Positions 36,801 to 44,445 of a stretch of DNA of 64,000 nucleotides are shown in pieces. This DNA comes from Candidatus Heimdallarchaeota archaeon. GTDB taxonomy: Archaea; Asgardarchaeota; Heimdallarchaeia; Heimdallarchaeales; Kariarchaeaceae. The stretch spans positions 62,001-126,000 of the forward strand of contig JADCLS010000006.1 in assembly GCA_026702845.1 (NCBI GenBank), in the 5' to 3' direction. Numbering within the stretch: position 1 is the stretch's first letter; every line of letters starts with the position of its first letter. A program made the position numbers and the translations under genes. Below the pieces are notes generated by a model that had not been told where the DNA came from, made no database searches, and saw nothing but the letters and a program-made list of their open reading frames with translations.

Positions 36801-37176
36801 AGTCTATCTCAATCTGATCCCCGATCTGATCCTTTAATGATTGTACAACTGCTTGGATCCGTTGTATGGCCCTCTCAATATTAATGATATATTGCTTCCG
36901 AGATACTGTATCCTCACTGATAGCAGAAATCTGAGCCAAATTACTCATGAAACGCTCGATTTCAAGTGCAAGTTCTGGTCGTTCTCGCAATTCCTTCTTG
37001 TTTCGGTAGAGAATTATGCCATATATTCCCAAATACATGAGAAGGAATCCCAAACCAGTAGCAATGAATAAAATCATGTCTGTGAGAATGTAAAGAATAA
37101 GAAGATTGAGCAATAAGATTATTACTCTAATAATCCATGAATGAGATATTTTACTTGTTTTATCAAATTCGGACAT
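33826..37176 (-). CDS. Giant FtsX/MacB-like ABC permease, second of a pair
   Basis: 1116 residues. Order: two N-terminal hydrophobic segments with a coiled-coil-like helix (about 80-130), a membrane helix near 170, a first extracellular region (about 195-480), a first FtsX-type membrane block (about 495-680), a second membrane helix and extracellular region (about 720-960) and a C-terminal FtsX block with 'RDRSKEIAILRALGM'. That arginine-rich loop contacts the ATPase in MacB/LolCDE-type mechanotransmission systems. Such proteins move lipoproteins or peptides, or pull on surface proteins. No ATPase gene is adjacent. The ATG is 4 bp after the stop of the paralogous upstream gene, so both are one operon. 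Confidence 0.85.
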   Translation of the reverse strand: MSEFDKTSKISHSWIIRVIILLLNLLILYILTDMILFIATGLGFLLMYLGIYGIILYRNKKELRERPELALEIERFMSNLAQISAISEDTVSRKQYIINIERAIQRIQAVVQSLKDQIGDQIEIDSISAMVRKFVMVDSKFTKFENKRTSILDAFAITRKYLRINRKYIIVSLAGLFLSALILSQSYVMVESYRQEHFNNYLEGKDNTAFDIKVSDVPTGLISQYSNFVESHKLSWSSTYNLDITSIDTFAELDFLIIQGKRYNLDQARVWVDTIPSHTHIWTERMYDLLKQFPTFPDIEFNESQNLLVITPYLTQGNPQVGYINYTTSDFLVNGSFQLLVEADYKIGNFNTSALPDFANYTVPNMTVDHIWKVSQTDIDYNNQHEGIIDGKILEGTYFLPQGSELNLINEVVNYIQTAGVIWVDNLELHMRSQIHIKRPTISDVNLANLEDQLGKSINIIREDILEFASRFNLYTALPRVLSKLRDRIAEYLINVSTLDFIIPVTMTPLVLISLFMLFFSLNLIEKWKQTIFSIMLQRGTNSNQMRLMLITEILALSFIAMILGMWMAIPITSLMLRSSGLLEFAGESIPILIPSFFYWKVPLLTVLISSNFYISNIVNVHKIDILKSYESTETTIPVWRRLNLDVIIFSYGLLFWIIVPNISLGTYAGPIYLIMGTLAILAVIFGFPLVLARYLTETIGFFLKGLTKRLELIKLSINNIRKRKYFTSMLTALIIISMLLSFVALVIPVTFAQVSSQRAMYEVGADIYVDDLDLTDLNMQSMFTIEDVAYASVYFMDYKPHPNDLSAGELPLNYRFLAINSSNFADVVYWDDDFSTTSLQEIIAIDDDSVAIQQDVREGLHLDDQITLKYRTQYLNYLSIHSTFKYFPRLVEQLPVATLDNVEVEVVPLVVSIKTLFDFAEVIDGLISAGTYIDVFNENDIKEVSKEISRIYASFPDIEVQNSIDLLESYEREGQNDFLLKIMHVILLVSMTIFILSILFYNFITIRDRSKEIAILRALGMIRKQVSLILFAEIISLILLGAIAGAVSGYTVSYGLLTILNQTNFFNYVVPIGLILNPERILIYTAIMIVTGISSAIYPILKLSKGQTGSILSAT

Positions 37177-37180
37177 AATA

Positions 37181-40100
37181 TCACTCCCTTAACAATGTAG
37201 TTGGCAATTCTTTGAAGAATTGTTCAATTACCAGCCTGGATACTATTAGAGTTATTATCAGGGTGGACCCTAGGGTAATCATTACAGGAATCCAATCATA
37301 TTTTATAGATACACCTATAGAGGCTTGAATAACATCTGTAGATGTCAATAATGCAATAACAATATGAACGATCCCAATGGAGGAGATAAATGCGAGGAGT
37401 ATCCCAATAACCACAAGTAAAAGCATCTCTAATCTTATGAGTTGAATAATTTCTCCATTTTTCAGACCCAAAACTCTGTAAAGCATGATTTCTCTTGCCC
37501 TACTAGAACGAAGTAATAGAGCATAGAGAATAATGGCAGTTGTAGCTAGCATCAATGAAAATAAAATTATTCCAGAATTAGCAGAAATCAAAAAGGAGAT
37601 CTGGTTTTTGAGAAAATAATCCTTTGATGGATCATCAGCAATAGAAACTATGAATTCATCAAACTCTAGATTTTCTTCCAGGACATTCTTAATATTCACT
37701 GCATTCACATCATCTTCTAAATTTACAAAATATACTAGGGTCAAATCATTACGGATTATTGATGAAATCTCTAGTGCTCGATCAAAATTTGTTACCAAAT
37801 GTATTGATTTCAGATCATCAGATCTTTGTTCTGCTAGTGATTGCGTAGCAATGTATGGAAAATAATCAAATGAGGCAGATATTCGAACGCTAAGTGTATT
37901 AACACCATGTGAACCATAACTTATTAAATGTGAATCATCAATGTTGAGATCCAATTTCTGTAATTCATCACTTTTCATAGCCATTGAACCATCTGCAACA
38001 AGGGATAGGATTGAATTTAAATCATAGTCTGAATAGTCATCTTGCCAATACAAAGTATTAGTTGCCGTAAGGGAATTTAGTCCTAAAATACTATAAACAT
38101 ACCTATCTTCACCTACTGCTACATCCCAATTGGTTTGTCCATAGATCACTTTTAATGCTGAGCTAGTGGATTGCACACCTGAAGTTTGATCAACAGTAGT
38201 AAGTTGTTCTTGCACGCTATCAATATAATTGGAATTGGGGATATGAACTTCGATTAACAAATCACCACCAATTTTGTAGTGATTCTGCTCGTAGGCCCAT
38301 TGATCAACTGAATATGATACTGAAACTGACACAAACATGACAAGAAATACAGCTATGATAATCGAGGTAAATTGGTAGGTATAATGATTATGTTTGGTTA
38401 AATTATGGACAATGATGGTGAGATAACGATTCCCCTTCCTCCCTAGTTGAGAGAAGTACCCCAAAATCCTGAGAATATAATTTGATAGAACCAATGGTAA
38501 TGTAAGAATAATTAACAGGATATTTGTATCCCCTGCAATAAATGCTAGTTCACGGGTATCCTCTGTAAAGTTAACTAAAGTAAGAACCAATTGGATTATC
38601 AAGCTCAGGATGAGTATGATTACCGGTATATTCCATCGTTTCCAGAAAGGTTCATGCCTTGAAGGTGAATAATTATCAACCCATGATAGAGAATCAGATG
38701 AGACCCGAGTAATGAGTGATAATTCTAGAATCATCAATAGCCCTAGTAGAGGTAATTTCCAGTACCAACTCTCTGGAATTATTAAACCATATCCATAGTC
38801 AATAGTAATTCCACTTGATAATGAAAATTCATAGATTACTAGTGGAATGGATAACATCATCCCTATAGTAATTGATAGAAAAGATGTTAGTAGACCCTCA
38901 ACAAGATTAAAATTGAGTAATTGTCCAGAAGATACACCTCTTGTTAATAACATAAAGAAGTACTGTTCTTTGAATCGTTTCAATGCATCATAGGCAAAGA
39001 CAAGTAAAAAAACGGATGTCAAGATGATGGGGATATTCATTAATAACATTACAAATTGGATTGAGGCAAATTCTTCATTGTACAACATCAAAGAATCAAT
39101 TATTGGGCTTGAAATCTCCTTCTCAGAGTATTCTAGATGAATATTAATTCTGAATTCATCAACAAACTGGCTCAAACGATCTCTGAACCGTTGCAAAGCG
39201 TCAGTATACTCTACCAAGTTCATCTGTTTCATTTCAGGTATATCAACAAAGACTTCTGTAGTTGTCAACACCTTTCCCCAACAATTAGATGTCTGATTTG
39301 AATCAAATGCAATTTCCTCTAGATCCTCATATGTTGACCAGATCTGCTCTTGATTCATTACAAAGCTGTTGTATACTACAGGAAAGCCATTTTCTGTTGC
39401 GTAGAGTAATTCCTGCATTGAAACTAACCATATATAATCTATTTGAATGCTTAGATTATACAGGGTGTATGAAGAATTTACTCTCTTCAATGAGTCCTCC
39501 ATAACCATAATTCTTCCAGTTTTGCTTTCATTTGTGATATTATAATATGAATAAGGATTAGAGAAACTATCCTCCCTGATAATCAGGATTACAGGTTCAC
39601 TACTAGTGTCGATTTCAGAAGGAAAAGAGGGATAATCTTGAAAATCACTCCATTTTGAATCCAGATTTATTGTTTGAACTGTTTCTAGACTAACTTCCCG
39701 GCGATCATCTTCGATAGTGATATTGGTTAGCAATTTCATATTTAGATCGGCTGTTGTATTATAATCGACAAGGTTCAAATCTTCCTTGATTGCCCAGGAT
39801 TCTATTCCTTCATCCATTGAATCAACAAATAAATTATACTCGGTTCTATTCACTTTATCAAGATCAATTTTGATAGTAGACACATCAGCTTCACCAATAT
39901 AGTTATCAAAACTATGTTGCTCGAAGGTATTCGTGAAAATTATGGATTGTGAGATAATCATAACTGCGATGGTGATACCAAATATCGATAATATGAGGTA
40001 TCTTCGGTTTAATTTTATGAATTTCAGGCCTAAGCGAATAGTCGAGATTACCCTGGTCTTGCTTTCAGGAATTCCCTCACTTGATTTATTTCGTCCAAAG

Positions 40101-40267
40101 AGATACCAATAAATAACAAATAACCCGAGTGAATATTCAGCTACTGTTAAAAATATTTCCAGATCAGTAATCAAATAAACAATTACACTATTTAATGCAA
40201 TGAGGAATAGTACGATGCTGGACCTCTTAGACTCATTTTCCATACGAGAAGAAGCTGAATTACTCAT
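37181..40267 (-). CDS. Giant FtsX/MacB-like ABC permease, first of a pair
   Basis: 1028 residues, with the same plan as the downstream gene: N-terminal membrane pair, helix near 95, large extracellular domain (about 120-400), an FtsX block (about 405-590, 'LKRFKEQYFFMLLTRGVS'), a second extracellular domain (about 660-890) and a C-terminal FtsX block with 'SRAREIMLYRVLGLKNGE'. The extracellular parts are Asn/Asp/Ser-rich with many N-glycosylation sequons. Together with the downstream paralogue it probably forms a heterodimeric permease driven by an ATPase encoded elsewhere. Cargo unknown. The gap of 231 bp to 40498 upstream is AT-rich and should hold the promoter. Confidence 0.85.
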   Translation of the reverse strand: MSNSASSRMENESKRSSIVLFLIALNSVIVYLITDLEIFLTVAEYSLGLFVIYWYLFGRNKSSEGIPESKTRVISTIRLGLKFIKLNRRYLILSIFGITIAVMIISQSIIFTNTFEQHSFDNYIGEADVSTIKIDLDKVNRTEYNLFVDSMDEGIESWAIKEDLNLVDYNTTADLNMKLLTNITIEDDRREVSLETVQTINLDSKWSDFQDYPSFPSEIDTSSEPVILIIREDSFSNPYSYYNITNESKTGRIMVMEDSLKRVNSSYTLYNLSIQIDYIWLVSMQELLYATENGFPVVYNSFVMNQEQIWSTYEDLEEIAFDSNQTSNCWGKVLTTTEVFVDIPEMKQMNLVEYTDALQRFRDRLSQFVDEFRINIHLEYSEKEISSPIIDSLMLYNEEFASIQFVMLLMNIPIILTSVFLLVFAYDALKRFKEQYFFMLLTRGVSSGQLLNFNLVEGLLTSFLSITIGMMLSIPLVIYEFSLSSGITIDYGYGLIIPESWYWKLPLLGLLMILELSLITRVSSDSLSWVDNYSPSRHEPFWKRWNIPVIILILSLIIQLVLTLVNFTEDTRELAFIAGDTNILLIILTLPLVLSNYILRILGYFSQLGRKGNRYLTIIVHNLTKHNHYTYQFTSIIIAVFLVMFVSVSVSYSVDQWAYEQNHYKIGGDLLIEVHIPNSNYIDSVQEQLTTVDQTSGVQSTSSALKVIYGQTNWDVAVGEDRYVYSILGLNSLTATNTLYWQDDYSDYDLNSILSLVADGSMAMKSDELQKLDLNIDDSHLISYGSHGVNTLSVRISASFDYFPYIATQSLAEQRSDDLKSIHLVTNFDRALEISSIIRNDLTLVYFVNLEDDVNAVNIKNVLEENLEFDEFIVSIADDPSKDYFLKNQISFLISANSGIILFSLMLATTAIILYALLLRSSRAREIMLYRVLGLKNGEIIQLIRLEMLLLVVIGILLAFISSIGIVHIVIALLTSTDVIQASIGVSIKYDWIPVMITLGSTLIITLIVSRLVIEQFFKELPTTLLRE

Positions 40268-40573
40268 CTTTCACCACTAAACATCGATATCTAATTTAAA
40301 AATATTAATGTTAAGTACCAAAAAGAATGAAAGTGCATTAATCTAAATCAAGTTTATGTTTTTAATAAAGCATCACTTATCCAAGTTATTGAATACTTTG
40401 CAATAATCCATAATTGATCTTCGCTTAACAGTAGAATAGATAAAAAAAAATTGAAAATTATCCTATTTTTCAATTATTTGTACTAAATTACTCGCGAAGT
40501 GACAGTTAATTCAGTAGAAGTCAGATTATTTATTAAATGCTTTTTCAATCACCGAAGTATAAAGGAATCAGAA

Positions 40574-42418
40574 ATGTCTGAAGAGAAAATTATTGAAAAG
40601 GAATTTGATGTTCTTATTCTAGGTGCAGGCGGAACAGGTTTGCGAGCCGCTATCGAAGCTTCATATAATAAGGATATTAGTATAGGAGTGGTGTCCAAGA
40701 CCCTTCTTGGTAAGGCTCATACGGTAATGGCTGAAGGTGGTGTAGCCGCTTCATTTGGAAATGTTAACGACAAGGATAATTGGAAAGTGCATTTCAGAGA
40801 CACCGTAAAGGGTGGTAAGTGGCATGGTAATTGGCGACTTCAGAAAATATTGGTTGATGAAGCTCCAGTAGTTGTTAAAGAACTCGAAGACTGGGGAGCA
40901 GTATGGGACCGTACTCCTGAGGGGAAGATCCTGCAAAGAAATTTCGGGGGTCATGCATATCCAAGATTAGCACATGTTGGTGATCGTACAGGATTGGAGA
41001 TGATAAGATCTCTTGAGGATGTAGTGTTACACAAAGAGAATGTGACCCTTCTCATGGAAACCACCATTTCAAAATTGCTGGTCAAAGAAGGGAAAGTCCT
41101 AGGAGCCTTTGGATTTGATAGAAATACAGGTGAATTAATGCTGATCAAGGCCAAAGCGATAGTGATGGCAACTGGTGGACTGGGTAAAATCTTTGAGATC
41201 ACCTCAAATTCATGGGAATTAACTGGTGATGGGTTTTCACTTGCATTGGATGCAGGTTGTGAGTTCATAGATATGGAGTTTGTACAGTTCCATCCCACCG
41301 GAATGGCATACCCCTATAATGTTGCAGGTACATTAGTGACAGAAGGAGTACGAGGTGAAGGTGCATATCTGAAAAACTCAGAGGGTGAGCGATTCATGTT
41401 CAATTACATCCCTGACCGATATAAACCAGATTATGCAGAAACTGTAGAGGAAGCAGAGAGATGGCTCTGGGGAGATGAATCAGTACGTGAGAAAACTAGA
41501 AAGCCACCAGAACTACTGACAAGAGATGTAGTTGCAGCAGCTATCAGAGCTGAAGTAAATGCTGGACGAGGAAGTCCACACAATGCAGCTTGGTTGGACA
41601 TCGCTAGTGTTAGAGATCCAGAGTATATCAAGAGGAAGCTGCCTTCTATGGTACATCAGATGAAATCACTCGCAAGTCTAGATATCACAAAGGAACCCTT
41701 TGAAGTTGCACCCACAGCTCACTTCGCCATGGGTGGTATTCGTTTCTCTGCCAGCAATTCAATGACCAATATCAAAGGTATCTTTGCAGGTGGTGAAGTA
41801 GGTGGTGGAATGCATGGTGCTAACCGGTTGGGTGGAAACTCATTATGTGATACACTCGTTTCTGGTAAAAGAGCAGGTCACTTTGCATCTGAATATGTTA
41901 AAGATAAAAAATTCGTTGAAATTCCAAAAGATGTAATTGATGAAGCAGTGAAATTCACCCTTGCTCCATTTGATGAGGATCGAACTGAGAATCCCTATAC
42001 CTTACATACTGAACTGAAAGCCTTGATGACAGAGGCAAAACTTAATTCTACTGATGAAGTTCTTAAGGATTGTATTGCCAAATTGCAGGAGATGAAGGGC
42101 AGGGCACTCAAATGTAAAGCAGACGGAACAAGGAAGTACAACCCTTCATGGGATCAGGTCCTTGCCATGTATCATGCCTGTCAAACAGCAGAAATGGTGT
42201 TAATTGCTTCTTTAGAGAGAAAAGAAAGCCGTGGAGGACATGTGAGAATAGAATACCCAGAAGAGGTTAAAGCCTATCAAGATATTCTATATGTACAGTA
42301 CAAAGACGCCACTGGTAAATTACAGCTTAAAGAGGAAGTTCTCGAACCAATGGCACCTGAACTACTAGAGGTCCTCAAAGAATTTGGCGAAAAATACGAA
42401 TACGTAGGTAAGAAGTAA
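40574..42418 (+). CDS. sdhA: Succinate dehydrogenase/fumarate reductase flavoprotein subunit
   Basis: 614 residues from ATG 40574; the frame extends to a GTG at 40499 but the family N-terminus and an AAGGA-like site before 40574 favour the later start. Seen: FAD motif 'LGAGGTGLRAAIEA', 'HTVMAEGGVAAS' where FAD is attached through His, 'EFVQFHPTGM', 'TEGVRGEGAYL' and 'HFAMGGIRF' with 'GANRLGGNSL'. These cover the dicarboxylate site. It oxidises succinate or reduces fumarate together with an iron-sulfur subunit. No subunit B, C or D gene is within the window, which is unusual. L-aspartate oxidase is less likely given length and the C-terminal helical domain. Confidence 0.9.
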   Translation: MSEEKIIEKEFDVLILGAGGTGLRAAIEASYNKDISIGVVSKTLLGKAHTVMAEGGVAASFGNVNDKDNWKVHFRDTVKGGKWHGNWRLQKILVDEAPVVVKELEDWGAVWDRTPEGKILQRNFGGHAYPRLAHVGDRTGLEMIRSLEDVVLHKENVTLLMETTISKLLVKEGKVLGAFGFDRNTGELMLIKAKAIVMATGGLGKIFEITSNSWELTGDGFSLALDAGCEFIDMEFVQFHPTGMAYPYNVAGTLVTEGVRGEGAYLKNSEGERFMFNYIPDRYKPDYAETVEEAERWLWGDESVREKTRKPPELLTRDVVAAAIRAEVNAGRGSPHNAAWLDIASVRDPEYIKRKLPSMVHQMKSLASLDITKEPFEVAPTAHFAMGGIRFSASNSMTNIKGIFAGGEVGGGMHGANRLGGNSLCDTLVSGKRAGHFASEYVKDKKFVEIPKDVIDEAVKFTLAPFDEDRTENPYTLHTELKALMTEAKLNSTDEVLKDCIAKLQEMKGRALKCKADGTRKYNPSWDQVLAMYHACQTAEMVLIASLERKESRGGHVRIEYPEEVKAYQDILYVQYKDATGKLQLKEEVLEPMAPELLEVLKEFGEKYEYVGKK

Positions 42419-42465
42419 AATTAGATAATAATTAAATTATACAAGCAAACTATTAATCCATTCTT

Positions 42466-43215
42466 TCAATTCGCACCATTATAATGCCAATTACATTTGG
42501 AACAAAATGCAGTCATTCCTTGGAGAGTAGTATCACAAACACTGCATACCTTTGGTAATGTAGAGTGCGTACAACCTAGTTCATCTACTGGATCTCCAAA
42601 TTCCTCACTAGCAAAGGGCCATTCACAGAGTTCACAATATTCTATAACTCCTTTGAGCTTATGACCGCAATACCTACACAGTTTGTCAATATACTTCATT
42701 GGTTCTTTCGATGGTTCGTCAAATTCTTCTCCTATATCCTCTAGTTCTTCATCAATAGCTGCCTCTTTATGCTGTGCATCGGGTATGCTGCTCTCCTCTT
42801 GATTGTTACTATCTTTCATTTGATTTTCTTTATTTTCCTTCCTTCTCTTGTAATGCGTATTCAATAAGGTTTTGAGTTTGAAATCATCAATCAGTGAGAT
42901 ATTCAATTCCTTGGCCAAATCCCTTGCAGGTCTAGTGAAATTGGTATTAGTCACAATCATACCCTGATCAAAGTTCTCATATCGTCTTGCACTATCAATC
43001 AGCTGAACAAAAGATCTGGAAATTTTCTTTCCACCACTTCGTTTTTTACATTGAACAGCAATGGATCTCTCAGCTTCGGGATCCAATGCCTCAATATCAA
43101 TTCCTCCATCTCCGCTTAATTTCCTATTGATCACATTCTCATAGCCCATACGTCTAAAGAGATCTGTAATAAGAAGTTCGAATTCCTCTCCGGTCATGGA
43201 TTCAATGTTTTCCAC
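42466..43215 (-). CDS. Mrr-type restriction endonuclease-fold protein with C-terminal zinc ribbons
   Basis: 249 residues. The N-terminal 115 match the Mrr_cat nuclease fold: 'MTGEEFELLITDLFRRMGY', catalytic Asp40 in 'GDGGIDI' and Gln55-x-Lys57 in 'VQCKKR'. An acidic linker (about 130-165) follows, then two zinc ribbons (CRYC/CELC and CSVC/CSKC). Mrr proteins cut modified or foreign DNA, but short single-gene members in archaea may be repair nucleases. No methyltransferase is adjacent. The zinc ribbons probably bind nucleic acid or protein. Confidence 0.85.
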   Translation of the reverse strand: MENIESMTGEEFELLITDLFRRMGYENVINRKLSGDGGIDIEALDPEAERSIAVQCKKRSGGKKISRSFVQLIDSARRYENFDQGMIVTNTNFTRPARDLAKELNISLIDDFKLKTLLNTHYKRRKENKENQMKDSNNQEESSIPDAQHKEAAIDEELEDIGEEFDEPSKEPMKYIDKLCRYCGHKLKGVIEYCELCEWPFASEEFGDPVDELGCTHSTLPKVCSVCDTTLQGMTAFCSKCNWHYNGAN

Positions 43216-43320
43216 GAAAAGAAATACGCTTAATGAATATAAAAACTATTGTTCAACTAGGTGATTTATTATTCATTTAATATAGAAAAAGTGAACCCTC
43301 AATTCCTGTGACTCTATAAT

Positions 43321-44154
43321 TCAGTTTCTCTTCTGTTTCCGCATTATTCGGGTCTTCTGAATGACGTATGGCCCTTCAGGTCTTAATTCCTCAATTGCTG
43401 CCATGATTCGACCAAGGACAAGTTGAGATGACTCCTTAGATGGAGCCCTGGCTCGTAAATCCTCTAGGTATACTGGTTTTCCGAATTTTACCTTTATCTT
43501 AATAGATCTGGGTCCAACGCCTATGGTCAGTTTTCTACCAACAGGCATGGCAAATTCAGCACCTGAAATAAAGACCGGAATAATCGGTACAGTTGCACCA
43601 TGAGCAAGCATACCTGATCCAAGTTTACCTTCCATCATCCTATTGATTTTTGGGTTTTTGTGTCTCTGTCCTTCGGGAAACCATAACATAGAATCTCCCT
43701 TATTTACTCTTGAAATGGCGTATTTCACAATTTCAATTGATTTTGTTCCTTTTCTAACTGGAAAACCGTTGATCAATCTAGCAAAAACAGAGAATATCCG
43801 ATTTTTGAACAACTTCTCATCAATAATTCCAATTGGAGTGGTTGGATAATAGCTCCCTACTAAGAAAGAGTCAAAATGTGAAACATGATTTGGCATGAAA
43901 ATTACATTTCTTCCCTTTGGGATATTCTCCTTGCCTTCAACACTGTAATTCCACCCTATTCTCATCATGATCTTTACTAGTGGCTTGATGATGGCATAGA
44001 AATACGGTTTTGTCTTAAAATTATAGTTAAAATAATCACATGGACCTGTTTTATTACCATCAAGACCTTTCTGGAAGTTGAGTACTGAAGTTACATCTCT
44101 CGGTACTCGTTTTTTAGCATACTTTTTCGAATTTAGTGGATAAGTCATTATCAA
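43321..44154 (-). CDS. PlsC-like acyltransferase
   Basis: 277 residues, LPLAT superfamily. Catalytic 'NHVSHFD' (HX4D: His90 and Asp95), 'FPEGQRHK' (159-166) and 'VPIIPVFISGA'. In bacteria and eukaryotes these enzymes add the second acyl chain to glycerol phosphate. In an archaeon with isoprenoid ether lipids the role is uncertain; an ester-linked or other acyl acceptor is possible. ATG 44154 or the second Met (44148) may be the start. A 20-bp palindrome lies 41 bp upstream. Confidence 0.88.
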   Translation of the reverse strand: MIMTYPLNSKKYAKKRVPRDVTSVLNFQKGLDGNKTGPCDYFNYNFKTKPYFYAIIKPLVKIMMRIGWNYSVEGKENIPKGRNVIFMPNHVSHFDSFLVGSYYPTTPIGIIDEKLFKNRIFSVFARLINGFPVRKGTKSIEIVKYAISRVNKGDSMLWFPEGQRHKNPKINRMMEGKLGSGMLAHGATVPIIPVFISGAEFAMPVGRKLTIGVGPRSIKIKVKFGKPVYLEDLRARAPSKESSQLVLGRIMAAIEELRPEGPYVIQKTRIMRKQKRN

Positions 44155-44194
44155 TACTCCAATTTAAGGAAGATGAGATAGAATAAATCGGTGA

Positions 44195-44214
44195 GAATTT
44201 TTTGGAAAAAATTC
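44195..44214. promoter_or_regulatory. Perfect 9-2-9 palindrome upstream of the acyltransferase gene
   Basis: GAATTTTTT, two G, AAAAAATTC: 9-bp arms with a 2-bp centre, 41-60 bp upstream of the plsC-like ATG and next to a minus-strand ATATAG run. The position over the expected promoter suggests an operator; too short a loop for an RNA hairpin. Confidence 0.35.
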
Positions 44215-44445
44215 TATATAATGAAATTTGCGTTTATTCTTATATAAGTTCATTGAAGTGGTTTCAAAATTTCATTTAGATCACGGGTATTACTTCTCAA
44301 TTACTATTTTATGGACATATAGTACTATGCTTAAATAATAAATATTGTCCAGAGTTGAACTATCAGTATACTGAATGAATTCTCGGCATTTTCCTTTAGA
44401 TAGATACTTATACTTATTATTTATAGTAAATTACCTAGATTTGGC

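Noticed and set aside
40499..40573. Longer N-terminus for the succinate dehydrogenase flavoprotein from a GTG
   Set aside because: The 25 extra residues do not match the family, and a purine-rich site precedes the later ATG.
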